From Fallopia convolvulus (lineage: Eukaryota; Streptophyta; Magnoliopsida; Caryophyllales; Polygonaceae): a DNA stretch of 64,000 nt. Location: positions 18,985,981 through 19,049,980 of the forward strand of contig OZ024735.1 of the NCBI GenBank assembly GCA_964016875.1. Direction: 5' to 3'. The notes beneath the pieces are model-generated. The model had not been told where the DNA came from. It made no database searches and saw only the letters and a list, made by a program, of their open reading frames with translations. Numbering within the stretch: position 1 is the stretch's first letter; the number at the start of each line of letters is the position of its first letter. The position numbers were made by a program, and so were the translations under genes. Shown in pieces: positions 46,521 through 57,955 of this stretch.

Positions 46521-47443
46521 TGGCCATTTAACTTGGTTGGACATTCATACTGAAAATGACCATACCTATGACAGCGATAGCATTCTACATTTGCTCTGTC
46601 TTTCGGACGAAAATTTGTTGATTGATGGCCACCTTGTCCTCGCCCCCTTCCTTGACTTTCTTGACTATGCCGACTTTGATTTTGGTTGCCACGTCCATGA
46701 CCATGTTGGTTGCCATGGCCGTTACTTCCTCGGCCTTTTCCTCTACCCCTCCCTCTACCTCTTCTAGCATTGGTTGAGTGAGGTTCTGTAGAGGCCTTCA
46801 AAGCTTGCTCCTCCTTATCTTGCTGGCTGATTTTCTGCTCATGAACCAGCAAAGAGCTCTGCAACTCATCGAGAGTGAGTGAATCAATGTCTCTTGATTC
46901 TTCGATGGAGCATACAACAAAATTGTATTTTGCTGGCAATGATCGAAGGATCTTCTCGACAATGGCCACATCCTCCATCTTGTCTCCATGAATTCTCATT
47001 TTGTTGGCAATGGTCATCATTCTCCCAAAGAAATCAGTAACTGACTCATTTGACTTCATGCGTAAAGTCTCAAATTCAGTGCGAAGGGCTTGAAGTTGCA
47101 CTCGTTTTGCCCTTGCATTCCCCTGATACTTTTTCTTCATGGAATCCCATATCTGCTTGGAGGAATCTTTGCAAAGAATTGTCTCCAATGTGGCTCGATC
47201 TATAGCCTGGAACAAATAGTTCTTGGCCTTAAGATCTTTCAACTTTAAAGCCTCTAGTGCTGTCTTTTGCGCATCTGACAGCACAACACCAGCGGCTGGC
47301 TCTGTTATTCCAGACTCAACGACCTGCCAAAACTCCTTGGACCTCAAGAAGTTCTCCATTAACATGCTCCAATGATCATAATGACCGTCGAAACGTGGAA
47401 TTGCTGCTTGAATAAAATTTTCGTTGGGTGTAGGAGTGGTCAT
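46521..47443 (-). pseudogene. Copia gag (inverted block)
   Basis: Read on the minus strand from MTTPTPNENF (47443). It has the UBN2-type gag (WSMLMENFLRSKEFW, YLFQAID, AKRVQLQALRTEFE, EKILRSLPAKY) and ends with a glycine/arginine-rich region and a zinc knuckle CYRCHRYGHFQYEC (CX2CX4HX4C). The frame is open throughout but cut off by the junction at 46520 before its natural end and is opposite in orientation to the rest of the element. Confidence 0.9.
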
Positions 47444-47497
47444 TATCTCTCTGTGTTTCACTCACTTTTCCTCCTCTCTTTCTCTCAAAATTTTCAC

Positions 47498-47509
47498 GCT
47501 CTGATACCA
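47498..47509 (-). promoter_or_regulatory. Primer-binding site in the inverted block
   Basis: The minus strand reads TGGTATCAGAGC directly after the inverted LTR end (47511), so LTR, primer site and gag were copied together in the inverted block. Confidence 0.88.
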
Positions 47510-47510
47510 C

Positions 47511-47683
47511 TGTTAATTGAGAGAAAAGAAATGCTAGAAAACTACTGTTTCTATTGATCTGAATCAAACGTACAAGCTAACTAAGATATTTTAAACCAAA
47601 AGGAAATCCCACTAACAGCATATCCCTACTAATCTGGCACTACATAATAACCAGTAGCACTAACTGCATATTCCTAAAGACTA
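47511..47683 (-). repeat. Inverted partial LTR (bases 53-225)
   Basis: Exact-looking reverse complement of the last 173 bases of the 3' LTR. Confidence 0.9.
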
Positions 47684-47720
47684 GAAATCATCCACATATA
47701 AGCATACAATTAGACACAGG

Positions 47721-48545
47721 ATGAAAACATCCACATATAAGGAAGAAGAGGAGTCTCTTTTGATGGTTTGCAATCTGAGTGAAGAAACACAACAAAATCT
47801 GTGGTACTTAGACACAGGATGCAGCAATCATATGTGCGGGGAGAAGGCGGTGTTCTCTGATTTGGATGAAAGATTCCAAAGCACCGTCAAGTTTGGAGAC
47901 AATTCCAAAGTAGCTGTCATGGGAAAAGGAAGTATTATTTTTCAGGCCAAGGGAGATAGTATTCATAAGATTTCTGATGTCTTCTTTGTTCCAGATTTGA
48001 AGACAAATTTGCTTAGCATTGGACAGCTTCAAGAAAAGGGGTATGAGATCCTGATCAGAAATGGAGTATGCCAAGTTCGAGATTCGAAATTGGGCTTAAT
48101 TGCACAAGTCAACATGACAGCAAACCGCATGTTTCCACTTTATCTTCATAGCACCACAAGTTGCCTCTCAGCGAAGGTTCAAGATTCAGCGTGGCTATGG
48201 CATTTCCGCTATGGTCATCTAAATTTTGGAGGTTTGAAGACGCTGCAACAGAAAAATATGGTGATTGGCCTTCCTGATATTGCACATCCAGCTGAAGTAT
48301 GTGAAGATTGTGTTGTTAGCAAGCAACACCGAGACCCTTTTCCTTCTGGAAAATCTATTAGAGCCAAGAGAGTGCTGGAGGTAGTGCATTCTGACATTTG
48401 CGGGCCTCTAAATCCAACATCCAATGGAGGTAAACGCTATTTTATTACCTTCATTGATGACTTGAGTAGGAAAACATGGGTATATTTTCTGCAAGAAAAG
48501 TCTGAAGCATTTGATGTTTTTAAGGCTTTTAAAGTGATGGTTGAG
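47721..48545 (+). pseudogene. Copia protease-integrase fragment
   Basis: The forward frame has the protease site LWYLDTGCSNHMCG (DTG intact), the GAG-pre-integrase zinc finger (HFRYGHLNFGGL, CEDCVVSKQH), and the first integrase catalytic block (VVHSDICGPLNP; YFITFIDDLSRKTWVY). It breaks off after the KVMVEKES peptide, where the sequence turns into antisense RT; the second D and the E of integrase are missing. Confidence 0.88.
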
Positions 48546-48863
48546 AAAGAAAGTAGTGCATTTTTCCAAGATCAGACATATCAAATTCTAGCATCATAGA
48601 TTGCTTGAACTTCTCAAACATGGCAGCATCATTACCAGTATAAATCAAATCATCCACATATAAGCATACAATTAGCATCTTTCCTTTGAGCATACACTTT
48701 TTGTGAAAAGAGGTATAAAAGGAAAGATGCTAATTGTATGCTTATATGTGGATGATTTGATTTATACTGGTAATGATGCTGCCATGTTTGAGAAGTTCAA
48801 GCAATCTATGATGCTAGAATTTGATATGTCTGATCTTGGAAAAATGCACTACTTTCTTGGCCT
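48546..48863. repeat. Snap-back inverted repeat (arms ~142 bp, loop 30 bp)
   Basis: The antisense arm 48546-48687 is the reverse complement of the RT coding arm 48718-48860, separated by a 30-nt loop. Both arms contain the codons of LIVCLYVDDLIY. The mirrored pieces meet integrase at a short shared gaaagtag phrase. Confidence 0.9.
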
Positions 48864-49707
48864 TGAAGTGGTGCAATCTGCAGCTGGCATTTTTGTCTCT
48901 CAGAAGAAGTATGTGCAAGAAATTCTGGACAGGTTTCAAATGTCAAATTGTAATCCTGTAGCTACACCTGCTGAAGTAGGTCTGAAACTTGTTCGAAATC
49001 CTGAAGGAAAGAAGGTTGATAGTCATCTTTACAAGCAAATTGTGGGGAGTCTGATGTATTTGACAGGTACAAGACCTGACATCATGCATGCTGTAAGTCT
49101 TATCAGCCGGTACATGGAAAGTCCAAAGGAGATTCATCTCTTGGCTGCAAAGAGAATTCTTAGGTACTTGCGAGGTACCACAAGTTACGGGCTTTTCTAC
49201 AAGCAAGGAGAAATTTCTGATTTAATTGGCTTTACTGATAGTGATTATGCTGGAGATCTTGATGATAGGAAAAGCACTTCAGGGTATGTGTTTATGCTTG
49301 GCTCTGGAGCTGTCTCATGGTCATCAAAGAAGCAAGAGATAGTCACTTTATCAACTACTGAAGCTGAATATGTTGCTGCAACAGCTTGTGCTTGCCAAGC
49401 AATTTGGCTCAAGAAAATTCTCAAGGAGCTGAATTTCAAGAAGGAAGGAGAAGCTGAAGCAACAACAATATTTTGTGACAACAACTCAGCTATCAAACTC
49501 ACAAAAAACCCTGTCCTACATGGAAGAAGCAAGCACATAGATGTGAAGTATCATTTCATTAGGAACCTCACAAAGGATGGAATGATTGAGCTCTTCTACT
49601 GCAGAAGTGAAGATCAAGTTGCTGATGTTATGACAAAGCCATTAAAGCCGGCTGTTTTTCAGAAACTCAGGGCATTGATGGGTGTGCATGATAAACTGAA
49701 TGTTTGA
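48703..49707 (+). pseudogene. Copia reverse transcriptase (C-terminal half) and RNase H
   Basis: An open 334-codon frame starting just before the catalytic CLYVDDLIYTG. It continues through SDLGKMHYFLGLEV, GSLMYLTGTRPDI, DSDYAGDLDDRKSTSGY, TTEAEYVAATAC, 'SKHIDVKYHFIRN' and VADVMTKPL to a normal stop 19 bp before the 3' LTR. This is the Tnt1/Tork-like RT and RNase H arrangement. The N-terminal half of RT is lost, so it cannot be functional despite the clean frame. Confidence 0.9.
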
Positions 49708-49725
49708 AGACTTTCAGTTTAAGGA

Positions 49726-49950
49726 TGTTAGAAATAATTATTAGCATTATTATTTATGTCTTTGTTTTAGTCAGACCTAGTCTTTAGGAATATGCAGTTA
49801 GTGCTACTGGTTATTATGTAGTGCCAGATTAGTAGGGATATGCTGTTAGTGGGATTTCCTTTTGGTTTAAAATATCTTAGTTAGCTTGTACGTTTGATTC
49901 AGATCAATAGAAACAGTAGTTTTCTAGCATTTCTTTTCTCTCAATTAACA
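49726..49950 (+). repeat. 3' LTR of the scrambled Copia (225 bp)
   Basis: TGTTAGAAAT...CAATTAACA, preceded by the purine-rich gtttaagga, followed by the attcc TSD. Confidence 0.92.
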
Positions 49951-51110
49951 ATTCCTACATCCTTTTGGAATCATGTTACTGCATTCAGTGCCACCAGAAA
50001 TAGATTTGAGTTTTAATGAATTTCATGGTCCCATCCCGTTATTCTTATTCTCGGTAGCAATTTTGGATTTGTCAAATAATCAATTCTCAAGTTTTTCACC
50101 CTTTTATCACAAATTTTCATGTGCAATTGAACTACTCAACCTCTCCTACAACATTCTATCATGCTCACTTCCTAATTGGATGCTTCTATGCATGTGATGG
50201 CCTTCAAATTCTCAATTTGGCAAGCAACATGTTATCTGGAACTATTCCTAGTAGTGTAGGCTGGTTATGGCAACTAAATGCATTTCATTTGAATAACAAT
50301 AGACTTTCTGGAAGGTTGCCTTCTTCAATGAAAAATTGCACCCAATTGACGATTCTGGAACTTGGAAGCAATAACCTCTCAGGAAGTGTGCCCTTTTGGT
50401 TAGGAGAGAGTTTGCCACAATTGATCATTCTCAATTTAAGGTCAAATAATTTCTCTGGAGACTTGCCATACAATATTTGTCATCTTCAAAGGCTTCAAGT
50501 ATTGGATCTATCTGGTAACAGAATAACTTCACTTCCATGGCAAAATTTGAAGGCTTCAACGTCTCTGCAGATGATTATCACATGAACATGTATACGGTTC
50601 TCTCAAATAATTGCTTGACGGGTAAAATTCCAAGTGGGTTTGCTTCTCTAAAGTATTTGAGGTCTCTGGACTTATCAAGAAACAACCTAGAGGGAGGTAT
50701 TCCGGATGAGATTGGTCAGCTTACATACCTTTTTGAAGTCTTGAAAGTGTCATCTAATGCACTTGGTGGGGAAATTCCAAGAAGCTTAGCTGGTTTGATC
50801 CTTCTTCTTATGCCGGGAATCCCAATCTATGTGGAGAGCCACTGCCAACCAAGTGCCCTTGGGACATTAATGACGTGGTAAACCCAACGCCATTAACTGA
50901 AGAAGCTAATGAAGCATTCGACTTGCAAGCCTTCTTTGCTGCTTTAGGAACTGGGTTTGCTTTCAGTTTTTTGGGAATCCTCGGGATATTGAATTTCCAT
51001 GCTCCTTCGAGACATGCTTTCTTCAAGATGGCAACTGAAGTTGGTGATTGGATCTTTGTGAGGATATCCTTGTGCCAATTCAGAATCAAAAGGAGCCTTG
51101 GTTTCTGAAA

Positions 51111-51819
51111 GGTATTCTTATTAATTAAATCTCCTCTTTGATATCATTGTTTGATGTTATTTAGCTTTATATTGGTCTTCTTCATCATTGATTGGGCTGG
51201 TTTGATTTCATGAAAAAAAACTGATTGTTTGATTTTGTTGCATAATTTATAGGCGAATGAAGCATCAATTACATATATGGAGCATATATGGTGATTAGCC
51301 TTGCGACTATGTTTTCCAATATGTGCCCTTTGATGCATCACTAGCAGTAATACAAGTTTCCTTCTAATTTTGCTCAAGAGTGAGCAAGAAATTTGTATGT
51401 TGAGAAAATTTATATTTATGCTCTTTTATTTTGGCGTGAACTCTGAACATTGTATTAGTATACTTCCTATGTTTTTGACCCGCATAAATTTATCAAAGAT
51501 CAAAGAATGGCATTGCAAGAGTACACAACAAGAATCTAGCACGAGGGCAAAATTTACATGCCTGAAAGATGGTTTCATTCAATTTGGCATTAAAATCAAT
51601 CTAAGGTTTTTTATAGCAATAAAATGTTCAGGTAAAAACATAAAGGCATTCCAGCGATCCTTTTTTCACCATAGCCCATAGTTCAAAGCCAAACGGGTAT
51701 TGACAGTTGAGACTGAGAGCATCTCATTCTGAATGAGATGCTAATAAACCGTCAAAACAGAAAGCGGACTAGCTATAAAGAGAATGAGAATGCTAGATTC
51801 GTCAAAAAAAATGTTCAAG
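51111..51819. other. 3' flank of RLP copy A
   Basis: AT-rich DNA after the RLP stop, probably old 3' UTR and intergenic DNA. It holds a 25-nt perfect palindrome around one central T at 51718-51742 (arms agcatctcattc). Confidence 0.5.
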
Positions 51820-52119
51820 TGCTAACTAGATTATTATTAGTATTTTATTTTAATTTATGTAATTTTTTAAATTGAGTGAGTCACTCCTTCTCGGGTTTTC
51901 TTTACGGTTCTTTCCCGGGACACCTTTCTTGAACCGTTATGGCTTAGTATAAATATCCTGCTTTATTCTCATAATTAATAACAAGAAAATAGTTTGCCCT
52001 AATTGTCTTTTCTCCCTCCTTTCTTACGTCTCTTCTCCCCCTGGCCGCCGACCATTCCCTTGGTTCGATAATCCGATCTCGATCTTATTTGGTACTCCCT
52101 GGGTTCTAGGGCTGTATCA
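51820..52119 (+). repeat. 5' LTR of the chromovirus
   Basis: Starts tgctaactagattatt, contains cttagtataaatatcc (promoter-like, about 51945), ends ggctgtatca. Confidence 0.85.
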
Positions 52120-52151
52120 ACTGGTGTTTTAATCCCGTAATCGTTCGCATC

Positions 52152-53230
52152 ATGACTGGCAACGATGAGGAAACTTTTGAAGTTACCGGGAATGAGACTA
52201 ATCTTAACACCATCATGCAAAACATGCAGAATTTGACGTTATAAATTTGTCAAAGCCGCCATGATCAGGAGGTGAAGCGCCAGCGTGTTGATCAAGTGTT
52301 TCACATTCTCAAAACACGCCAGATTATGGACAATACTGCTCGTGGAGTCCTTGTTGAAAACCCATTTCAGGGCAACCCTCGGGCTAATCCGCCGCCAGCG
52401 AATCCACCGGCCAATCCACCGCCAGTTGTACCCCAGCAGCAGCCTCAACACCAACCCCCACCGGCCAATCAACAACCGAACGGTGGAAATCCGCGACCGC
52501 TCGATAGGGAACCGGAAATTCGAGTGGATTCTCCGCGGTTCAACGGCTCGGACCCAGCGGGCTGGGTCTAAAAGGTACAAGATTATTTTGATTACTTTCA
52601 AACCAGTGCTCAGGAACGAGTTCAGTTGGTTGGGTTATTGATCGATCACCTGGCTTCCGACTGGTTTCGATATCAGCGGCGTAATCAGGGCCTTCAGACT
52701 TGGGAGGCGTTTTAGAGGCTGTTGAAATAGCGCTTCGACCCCCACCACTATGAAGATTACGTGGGTCTTTTAGCCAAGCTACAACAGCGTACAACAGTGT
52801 TCGAATATCAAACAGAGTTCGAGTCTCTCTTGAATAAAGTTGAGGGGTTATCCGTCGAGACTTTGATTTCATTATTCAAAGCGAGTCCTAAACAACCGAT
52901 CAAGCGGGAACTCAATTTGCATAATCCGACGTCATTGACTCAAGCTTTCGCCTTGGCTCGGGAATTGGCCGCTTCTTAAGCCGACACTATCGATGGCGCT
53001 CAAAACAATTGGCATATTTGGTCTCCAACAGGAGCTAAAGTCGGCATTCCGAGCATTCCAACGCCAAATAATGTGGGGGCCGCCTCGTCTAGTTCGACGC
53101 CTTTCTGTTGCCGAGCGCACCAAGAAGGGTCTCTACTGGAATTGCGATGAACAATATGCCCCGGGACACCGCTGTAAACATCGCTTTCTGGCCTTATTGG
53201 GGAGTGATGACGCCGATGATGATGAGACGA
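52152..53230 (+). pseudogene. Chromovirus gag
   Basis: From MTGNDEETFEV it runs through a proline-rich linker (NPPPANPP..., about 52380-52480) to the capsid block PRFNGSDPAGWV, DYFDYFQTSAQERVQL, YEDYVGLLAKLQQ and LARELAAS. It then has a knuckle-like YWNCDEQYAPGHRCKH in which the first cysteine of CX2C is replaced. Stops at about 52240, 52570, 52713, 52728 and 52978. Confidence 0.85.
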
Positions 53231-55195
53231 CGCCTATGGATGATAATCTACCGGTGACGGGAGATGTGTCCAACATACATCCGCTGGAAGGCCTTGCCAA
53301 CCCGAAGTCCTTAAAAATTCAAGGTTCTATCTCGCATATGACGATACAGGTTCTAATCGATGGTGGCAGCACCCACAATTTCATCCATCCAAGTAAATGT
53401 GGCCGAGAGATTAAAATTGCCTTTGTTTGCAGTCAACCCCTTCTGTGTGTATGTTGGCAGCGGACCTTCGCTTTTATGTACACACCAGTGCGCAGCTACT
53501 CCTCTCCTTTTACAAGGTTATGCCTTCGATGTCGACCTCTTCGTATTGAATGTGCATGGGCCGCAGGTCGTGTTGGGCGTACAGTGGCTCCAAACTTTAG
53601 GGAAGGTGTCGCATGATTACGCTCAATTGTTGATGGAATTTTCTTGGAACGGGAAAATAGTGCAATTACAAGGCGATCGCCAAGTTCCCCGGGTAATTTC
53701 GCTCCATACTTTACAATCTTTATATGTTGTTGATGTTATAGCCGAATGCTTTGAAATTTTGCCTCTTGTTGCAGATTCCGTTCAGCCAGCCTCGACGTAA
53801 CCCATGGATTGGCCGTCCGATCTCAATCCGGCTATCCATGATGTACTATCTTTACATGAAGCGGTTTTCCGATTGTCTCTTGGGTTGCCACCTCAGCGAC
53901 CTTGGGACCATCGGATTCACTTGCATCATGATTCTAAACCGGTTAATGTGAGGCCGTATCGCTATCCGTACTTCCAGAAATCGGAAATTGAGAGGCAGAT
54001 TCAGGATATGTTACAGCAGGGTATCAATCAACATAGTACGAGTCCTTTTTCTTCACCCGCTCTACTCGTCAAAAAAAGGACGGCATCTTCAGATTTTGTG
54101 TCGATTACAGAGTTCTGAATCAAGCTATAGTGGCTGATAAATTTCCTATTCCGACGGCCGACGAATTGTTTGATGAATTGGGGTCCGCAACATTTTTTAG
54201 TAAATTAGACCTCCACTCTGGCTATCATCAGATTCGTATGTACGCGTCAGATATTTATAAAACCACTTTTCGTACTCACGATGGGCATTTTGAGTTTCTA
54301 GTCATGCCGTTCGGACTGACAAACGCTCCTTCTACTTTTTAAGCGGCAATGAATCAGATTTTTTCAGCTTACCTGCGTGAATTTGTAATCGTCTTTTTCG
54401 ACGATATTCTGGTTTACAGTGAGCCATTGGAGCTCCATGTTCGGCATCTTGATGTGGTACTTCAGATTCTACAGGATCATCATTTTTTTGTCGAGGGATC
54501 CAAATGTTCTTTTGGCACATCGTCCGTTGAGTACCTTGGCCATATAGTTTCGGCAGGACAACTTTTAGCCGACCCCGGAATACTCGAAGCTATGAGTAAG
54601 TGGCCGACTCCAAAGACAATCAAGAAACTACGCGGTTTTTTGGGTCTTACTAGCTACTATCGGAAATTTATCCGGAATTATGCTACCCTAGCTTCACCGC
54701 TTATAGTTTTATTACAGAAAGATAAGTTTGCCTGGTCACCTGCTGCTGAAGAGGCATTTGTTCGTTTGAAGTCGGCTATGCTGAACCCGCCTATATTATA
54801 GTTGCCTGATTTTTCTATTGCCTTTGTGGTCGAAATGAATGCATCAGACAACGGCGTTGGCGCTGTTCTTTTGCAAAGCGAACGGCCAGTGTCATTTTTT
54901 AGCAAGACCCTCGGTATCCGTCGCAGGGGTTCTTCAGCTTACCATAAAGAGTTGTTTGAAACAACTCTTTACATGCGGCCTTGTGTCAGCGGTACAGAAA
55001 TGGCGCCAATATCTGCTTGGCCGTGAGTTTGTGATTCGAACGGGTCAGAAAAGCTTGAAAGAATTATTATCACAAGAGATCCAAACACCGGATCAACAAT
55101 TCTTCATCCGGAAATTAATGGGCTATAAATTTCGGATCGAATATAAGACCGGGGCTAGCAACAAGGTGGACGTTATCCCGTTGTATGATCAATGA
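53231..55195 (+). pseudogene. Chromovirus protease, reverse transcriptase and RNase H
   Basis: The protease site is VLIDGGSTHNFI (53350-53385). RT begins with DHRIHLHHDSKPVNVRPYRY and has KLDLHSGYHQIRM, FEFLVMPFGLTNAPSTF, the catalytic IVFFDDILVYS at about 54385-54417 and GFLGLTSYYRKFI. RNase H starts near FVVEMNASDNGVGAVL, where the usual first aspartate of 'TDAS' is N. Frameshifts near 54080 and 54950 and stops at 54117, 54342 and 54801 interrupt it. Confidence 0.88.
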
Positions 55196-55261
55196 CGAGC
55201 CTTCTGTTCGACAGTTCCTTGCTCTCTCACAACTGCTGCCTGAGTTACTACATAAAATCAA

Positions 55262-56755
55262 ATGGAAAATTCGGTTCTTCATGATTTGGTGGCTTTACAT
55301 GCGGCCTTGTGTGAAGGAACTCTGCAACCGCCTTTTCGAGATCATGATGGAGTCTTATACTATGGGCATCGGCTGGTGTTGGGAAAGAATTCCCCATTGA
55401 AAATCAACATTTTGAATGAGTTCCATGCGTCCCCATCGGCTGGCCACACAAGCGTCGACAGGACGTTCCGCCAAATTACGGAGGTTTTCTACTGGATCGG
55501 CATGCACAGCGAGGTAAAGCAATTTGTCGAATCCTGCGTTACTTGTCAAGCTACTAAATATAGCACCGCCAAATCAGCAGGTCTCCTTCAACCGCTGCCT
55601 ATACCGGAAAATGTGTGGGATGAGGTCTCGATGGATTTTATTACCGGATTACCGCCATCGCGTGGATTCACGACCATATTGGTTGTAGTGGATCGTTTGT
55701 CCAAATACGCACATTTTGGTGGCTTAGGTACTTCGTATGATGCCGCCAAGGTGGCCTCGTTGTTCGTTGACATTGTCGTCAAACACCATGGTGTACCGGC
55801 TTCAATTCTCTCTAATCGTGATGCGATATTCACGAGTGCTTTTTGGAAAGAACTTCCTCGCTTGAGTGGGACAACGTTGCGCCATAGCACGGCTTATCAC
55901 CCGTAAACGGACGGCCAAACGGAGGTCAAAAACCGGGGGTTAGAGCAATACATCCGCGCATTTACATACGCCCGTCCTTCTCGCAGGGTTGTGTTTTTAC
56001 CGTGGGCAGAACTTACCTTGAATTGCACCTATCATGAAGGGCTCAAGATGACACCATTTCAAGCTTTACATGGGCGGGAACCTCCACCACTGATTCGGAC
56101 CAATCTGCCGCCCTCGGGTGACTCCGCAGCCTTTGCTAATGTGCAAGAACGCCACCAGTTAGTGGACTTACTTCGAGCAAACCTCCAAAAGGCGCAGCAA
56201 CGGATGTGTTCCTATGCTAAAGCACATTGCCGCGATGTAGAGTATATTGTCGGTGATTTTGTTTTGCTCAAGCTTCGGCCGTACCGCCAGCATTTCGTGG
56301 CCAAGCCATTGTCTTCCAAGATGGCTCGGCGTTTTTATGGACCGTTCAAAATCACGGAACGCGTGGGTGCAATTGCGTACAGATTAGAGTTGCTTGAAAA
56401 TGCCCAGATCCACAATGTATTTCACGTGTCCTTGTTGCGCCCCTTTGTCTCCAGTGGATCACCACCGGTTCAGCCTTCTTTTCCCGCCGAGTTTATCAAT
56501 GATCAACCAATTTCCAAACCCGTGCGTGCCATCAAGGAGAGGCAAGTTATGGTTGATGGCTAGCCTCGAGTCGAATGGCTCATAGTGTGGGAGGATGGTT
56601 CCGAGAGCGATGCCTCGTGGGAACCGTGTGAACAATTTGAGTTATCCTTTCCTGATTTGCGGCTTGAGGACAAGCCGATTGTCATCGGGAGAGAGATTGA
56701 TACGGATCAAACGATAGCATCTTCAACAAGTTCTCGACCTGTTCGTGAGCGACGT
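55262..56755 (+). pseudogene. Chromovirus integrase with chromodomain
   Basis: Zinc-binding region (HTSVDRTFRQI, CVTCQATK), then the core with MDFITGLPPSRG (D), LSNRDAIFTS (D) and DGQTEV (E). The LLKLRPYRQ and YRLELLENAQIHNVFHVSLLRPF blocks are the GPY/F-like tail. After a stop at 56561, 'VEWLIVWEDGSESDASWEPCEQF' is a chromodomain-like ending (conserved W, ASWEP), as in chromoviruses. Stops at 55903 and 56561. Confidence 0.88.
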
Positions 56756-56764
56756 TAGCCTATT

Positions 56765-57063
56765 TGTTTACAAGATTATTATTAGTATTTTATTTTAATT
56801 AATGTAATTTTTTAAATTGAGTGAGTCACTCCTTCTCGGGTTTTCTTTACGGTTCTTTCCCGGCACGCCTTTCTTGAACCGTTAGGGCTTAGTATAAATA
56901 TCCTGCTTTATTCTCATAATTAATAACAAGAAAATAGTTTGCCTTAATTGTCTTTTCTCCATCCTTTCTTACGTCTCTTCTCCCCTGGCCGCCGGCCATT
57001 CCCTTGGTTCGATAATCCGATCTCGATCTTATTTGGTACTCCCTAGGTTCTAGGGCTGTATCA
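56765..57063 (+). repeat. 3' LTR of the chromovirus
   Basis: Second LTR copy, about eight single-base differences from the 5' copy by eye (for example cccgggacacc against cccggcacgcc). Confidence 0.85.
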
Positions 57064-57955
57064 AAAATATAATGGGAAACACCACTAGCATATAAAGAAG
57101 GGTGAATCCCTAGCCATTGGCGCTTTTGGGTTAGAAGGTGGATCCCGACTTTATCTGCGAAATGATAAAAATTCCCGACACGTCACCCGTTTATATCGGT
57201 CCTTGAAATCTAACGTGGTATTAGAGCATTTTTCCTATCGACATTTCGATATTCAAATTTTTTTATCATGGTTGCCGATGTCTATAATCTCACTAACAAT
57301 CACCATAAAATAACTTTCGCTGCTTAAAAACAGGGGGCTCGTCCTTTGGGCGTCTCCGACGAAACCGAGATCGTCTTTGGGCGTCTCCGATGAAACCAAT
57401 ATCACCTTTGGGCATCTCCAAAACTGGGATCGCCTTCGGGCGTCTCATACAAAATCGGAATCGCCTTTGGGTGTCTCCTACAAAACCAAGATCGGCCTTG
57501 TCTGATCCAACAACACAAGATTGGCCTTGTTTGACTCCAACAACACGAGATCAGCTTCGCCTTTAAGAAATTGTCTTCAAGCTCGAACTTTTCCTATGGA
57601 CGTCTCTTTGCGAGGGCATCCTTATGAAACTAAGAGGCTTAGCCCAATTCCAATTGGCCTCCGATTTCAAACAGGATTCAAACAATCGTCTGCAAACTTA
57701 GACTCTATCTCTGATCGTCTAGCTTGGGAGGCATGATAACAATATTAGATTATTATATTATTAAGTTCCCTAATTTCTAGGATTAATTGATTGTGTATCT
57801 TTAGTTACCCTAGAATAAGTTAACGTGATTTGTCAATCATATCTTTTTGTTATGGATTGAATTGTACTAGAATTTCTCAATTGTTTTATGTATAAATACT
57901 CTACCTATATCAATAATAAAACTACGAAATTTCATTATACAAATATCTTCATCTC
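57064..57955 (+). mobile_element. Remnant of another LTR element
   Basis: At 57216-57227 tggtattagagc is a one-base variant of the Met-tRNA primer site, so the DNA to its left is probably the end of an LTR. Downstream comes a ~30-bp repeat array, then (57735-57955) an AT-rich block with a promoter-like tataaatactc, perhaps an LTR piece. It separates RLP copy B from its lost 3' end. Confidence 0.5.
57341..57480 (+). repeat. ~30-bp tandem repeat, five units
   Basis: cctttgggcgtctcc-type units begin at about 57343, 57373, 57404, 57433 and 57463, with intervening acaaaaccgagatc. Related, more diverged units continue to about 57560. Confidence 0.8.

Larger units (their letters stand above)
46383..49950 (+). 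mobile_element. Internally scrambled Copia retrotransposon with one clean TSD
   Basis: Outer ends TGTTAGAAATAA and CAATTAACA with a perfect 5-bp TSD attcc (46378-46382 and 49951-49955). Order inside: LTR bases 1-138 forward; an inverted block (46521-47683) with gag, primer-binding site and the last 173 bases of the LTR; forward protease-integrase (47721-48545); antisense RT (48546-48687); forward RT-RNase H (48718-49707); complete 225-bp 3' LTR. LTR bases 53-138 are present twice in the left part, so simple inversion cannot explain it. Junctions show short homologies. Confidence 0.9.
45068..51108 (+). pseudogene. LRR receptor-like protein (RLP) pseudogene, copy A, interrupted by a Copia element
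   Basis: This is a Cf/EIX-type membrane receptor lacking a kinase. In order: signal peptide (MIRVASILVLVLVV...), the CREEEKHTLIDFK cap, many 24-residue LRRs (to 46382, resuming at 49951), and at 50875-51108 an acidic linker followed by a membrane helix (FFAALGTGFAFSFLGILGIL) and short cytoplasmic tail. Such proteins sense extracellular ligands with a partner kinase. Damage: a ~20-codon deletion near 45240-45265 removes the CCxWxGxxC cap motif kept in copy B; frameshifts occur near 45535, 46170, 50140 and 50560; stops occur at 45602, 45774 and 46230. The Copia element (46383-49950) sits in an LRR, duplicating attcc. Confidence 0.92.
51820..57063 (+). mobile_element. Ty3/gypsy chromovirus, complete but inactive (5.2 kb)
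   Basis: LTRs at 51820-52119 and 56765-57063 (300 and 299 bp, about 97% identical by eye) bracket gag, protease, RT, RNase H, integrase and a C-terminal chromodomain-like segment. The domain order protease-RT-RNase H-integrase is the gypsy order. No convincing TSD (tcaag and aaaat) and no canonical Met-tRNA primer site follow the 5' LTR. At least ten stops and frameshifts break the coding region. Confidence 0.9.

Noticed and set aside
51815..57068. TSD for the chromovirus
   Set aside because: Flanking five bases (tcaag and aaaat) do not match; the LTR start may be shifted or the flank mutated, so I do not claim one.
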